DNA of 14,528 nucleotides from Acidobacteriota bacterium. Lineage in GTDB: Bacteria; Acidobacteriota; Aminicenantia; Aminicenantales; Aminicenantaceae. The stretch lies in contig JAUWSR010000057.1 of assembly GCA_030609975.1 (NCBI GenBank), positions 1 to 14,528 of the forward strand. The letters run 5' to 3'. The position numbers and the translations under genes are program-made. The notes beneath the pieces were generated by a model. It was not told the DNA's origin and ran no database searches. It saw only the letters and a program-made list of their open reading frames with translations. Below are positions 14,182-14,528 of this stretch, piece by piece (within the stretch, counting starts at the first letter, position 1; each line of letters opens with the position of its first letter).

Positions 14182-14211
14182 ATAATACACTAATTCTGCG
14201 TTTCTTCTCAA
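14182..14211 (-). promoter_or_regulatory. sigma70-like promoter for the EF-G-2-like gene
   Basis: Reading leftward: -35 TTGAGA (14211-14206), 18-nt spacer, -10 TATTAT (14187-14182); both boxes are 5 of 6 to consensus. The start would be about 14175, leaving a leader of about 75 nt with a T-run (TATTTTTTTTATAG on the sense strand). Confidence 0.5.
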
Positions 14212-14252
14212 GCCCTAAAATGATCTAACCTCTCCCCTTTCATCTTCCCTCA

Positions 14253-14465
14253 AGTCTCCCTTACCTCCCGATCTATGGACCACTATTGAAACGCTCCTCT
14301 GTATCTCTCTAACAATTGCCCGCCGGCCAAGATTACTTGGCGGATATATCTTTTCTCTAATCGAGAATAGATATAACTCCTCCATTCTTGTCACGCATAC
14401 AATTGTTAGAGGGATCTATATAAGCGTATCGAGATAGATCTGTAGATCGGGAGGTAAGGGAGACT
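14253..14465. repeat. 213-bp structured inverted repeat (MITE-like or structured RNA)
   Basis: The outer 23 bp at 14253-14275 are a perfect inverted copy of 14443-14465 (left arm begins AGTCTCCCTTACCTCCCG). Further in, CTCTAACAATTG (14307-14318) is a perfect inverted copy of 14400-14411, and the 31-bp gaps on both sides are equal, so the 66-bp arms align without gaps at 52 of 66 positions by hand. The 81-bp centre has two hairpins: GCCAAG-ATTA-CTTGGC (14326-14341) and a 13-bp stem with one mismatch (14345-14357 with 14363-14375, loop TAATC). No ORF is present. The only possible target duplication is a 2-bp CA on each side, which is weak. It may be a miniature transposable element or a structured RNA; one copy cannot decide. 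Confidence 0.7.
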
Positions 14466-14528
14466 CAAAGGTCATCCTGTCTTGGCTTCGGGGGTGATTG
14501 AAACTCAATCGTGTCGCATGCAGGAAAA
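14466..14528. other. right end of the window, non-coding
   Basis: No gene is visible in these 63 bases. A short perfect dyad GATTGA-AAC-TCAATC lies at 14496-14510. The string GATTGAAAC resembles the 3' end of some CRISPR repeats, but only one copy is present and the window ends 24 nt later. Confidence 0.35.

Noticed and set aside
14101..14211. 37-codon upstream extension of the EF-G-2-like protein
   Set aside because: A strong AGGAGG precedes ATG 14100, homology starts there, and the extension would cover the likely promoter -10 and leader.

Overview
The window is a bacterial chromosomal segment of intermediate GC. It has ordinary Shine-Dalgarno sequences, sigma70-like promoters and UAA/UAG/UGA stops. 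Two exported proteins (a ChaN-like/PDZ protein and a zinc carboxypeptidase) fit a cell with a periplasm or secretome. No rRNA or tRNA gene was seen and the phylum cannot be named. The gene set (LDH-like malate dehydrogenase, AcnB-type aconitase, two-subunit class I fumarase, ADP-forming succinyl-CoA synthetase, EF-G-2-like GTPase) fits many uncultured, probably anaerobic, bacterial lineages.

Layout: 1-255 has no convincing gene. 256-528 (-) is the C-terminal third of a short-chain dehydrogenase that carries its own ribosome-binding site, downstream of acnB (571-3129, -). A 280-bp divergent control region follows, with promoters facing both ways, a dyad between them and a possible 25-residue leader ORF. 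Rightward comes a TCA-cycle operon: mdh (3410-4348), fumarase beta subunit (4416-4973), sucC (5061-6221), sucD (6233-7105, with one in-frame UGA) and a PHP-domain phosphoesterase (about 7098-7781) that lacks a normal start codon. Convergent to it, 2 bp away, is a leftward pair: M14 carboxypeptidase (7784-9490) and ChaN-like/PDZ protein (9487-10743), joined by an ATGA overlap. This pair is divergent from an MFS transporter (10847-11998). The MFS gene is convergent with an EF-G-2-like GTPase (12010-14100, -). The last 300 bp hold a large inverted repeat (14253-14465).

Functionally, mdh, fumarase and succinyl-CoA synthetase cover oxaloacetate-malate-fumarate and succinate-succinyl-CoA. Aconitase is transcribed divergently from the same control region, so the block looks like a co-regulated TCA module. 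The fumarase alpha subunit, which carries the iron-sulfur cluster, is not in the window. No single new defence or mobile system is evident. The signals most worth a second look are the in-frame UGA in sucD at a domain boundary, three sense-oriented hairpins sharing the core TTGTCYCAA around the TCA genes, the divergent dyad, and the structured inverted repeat at the right end.
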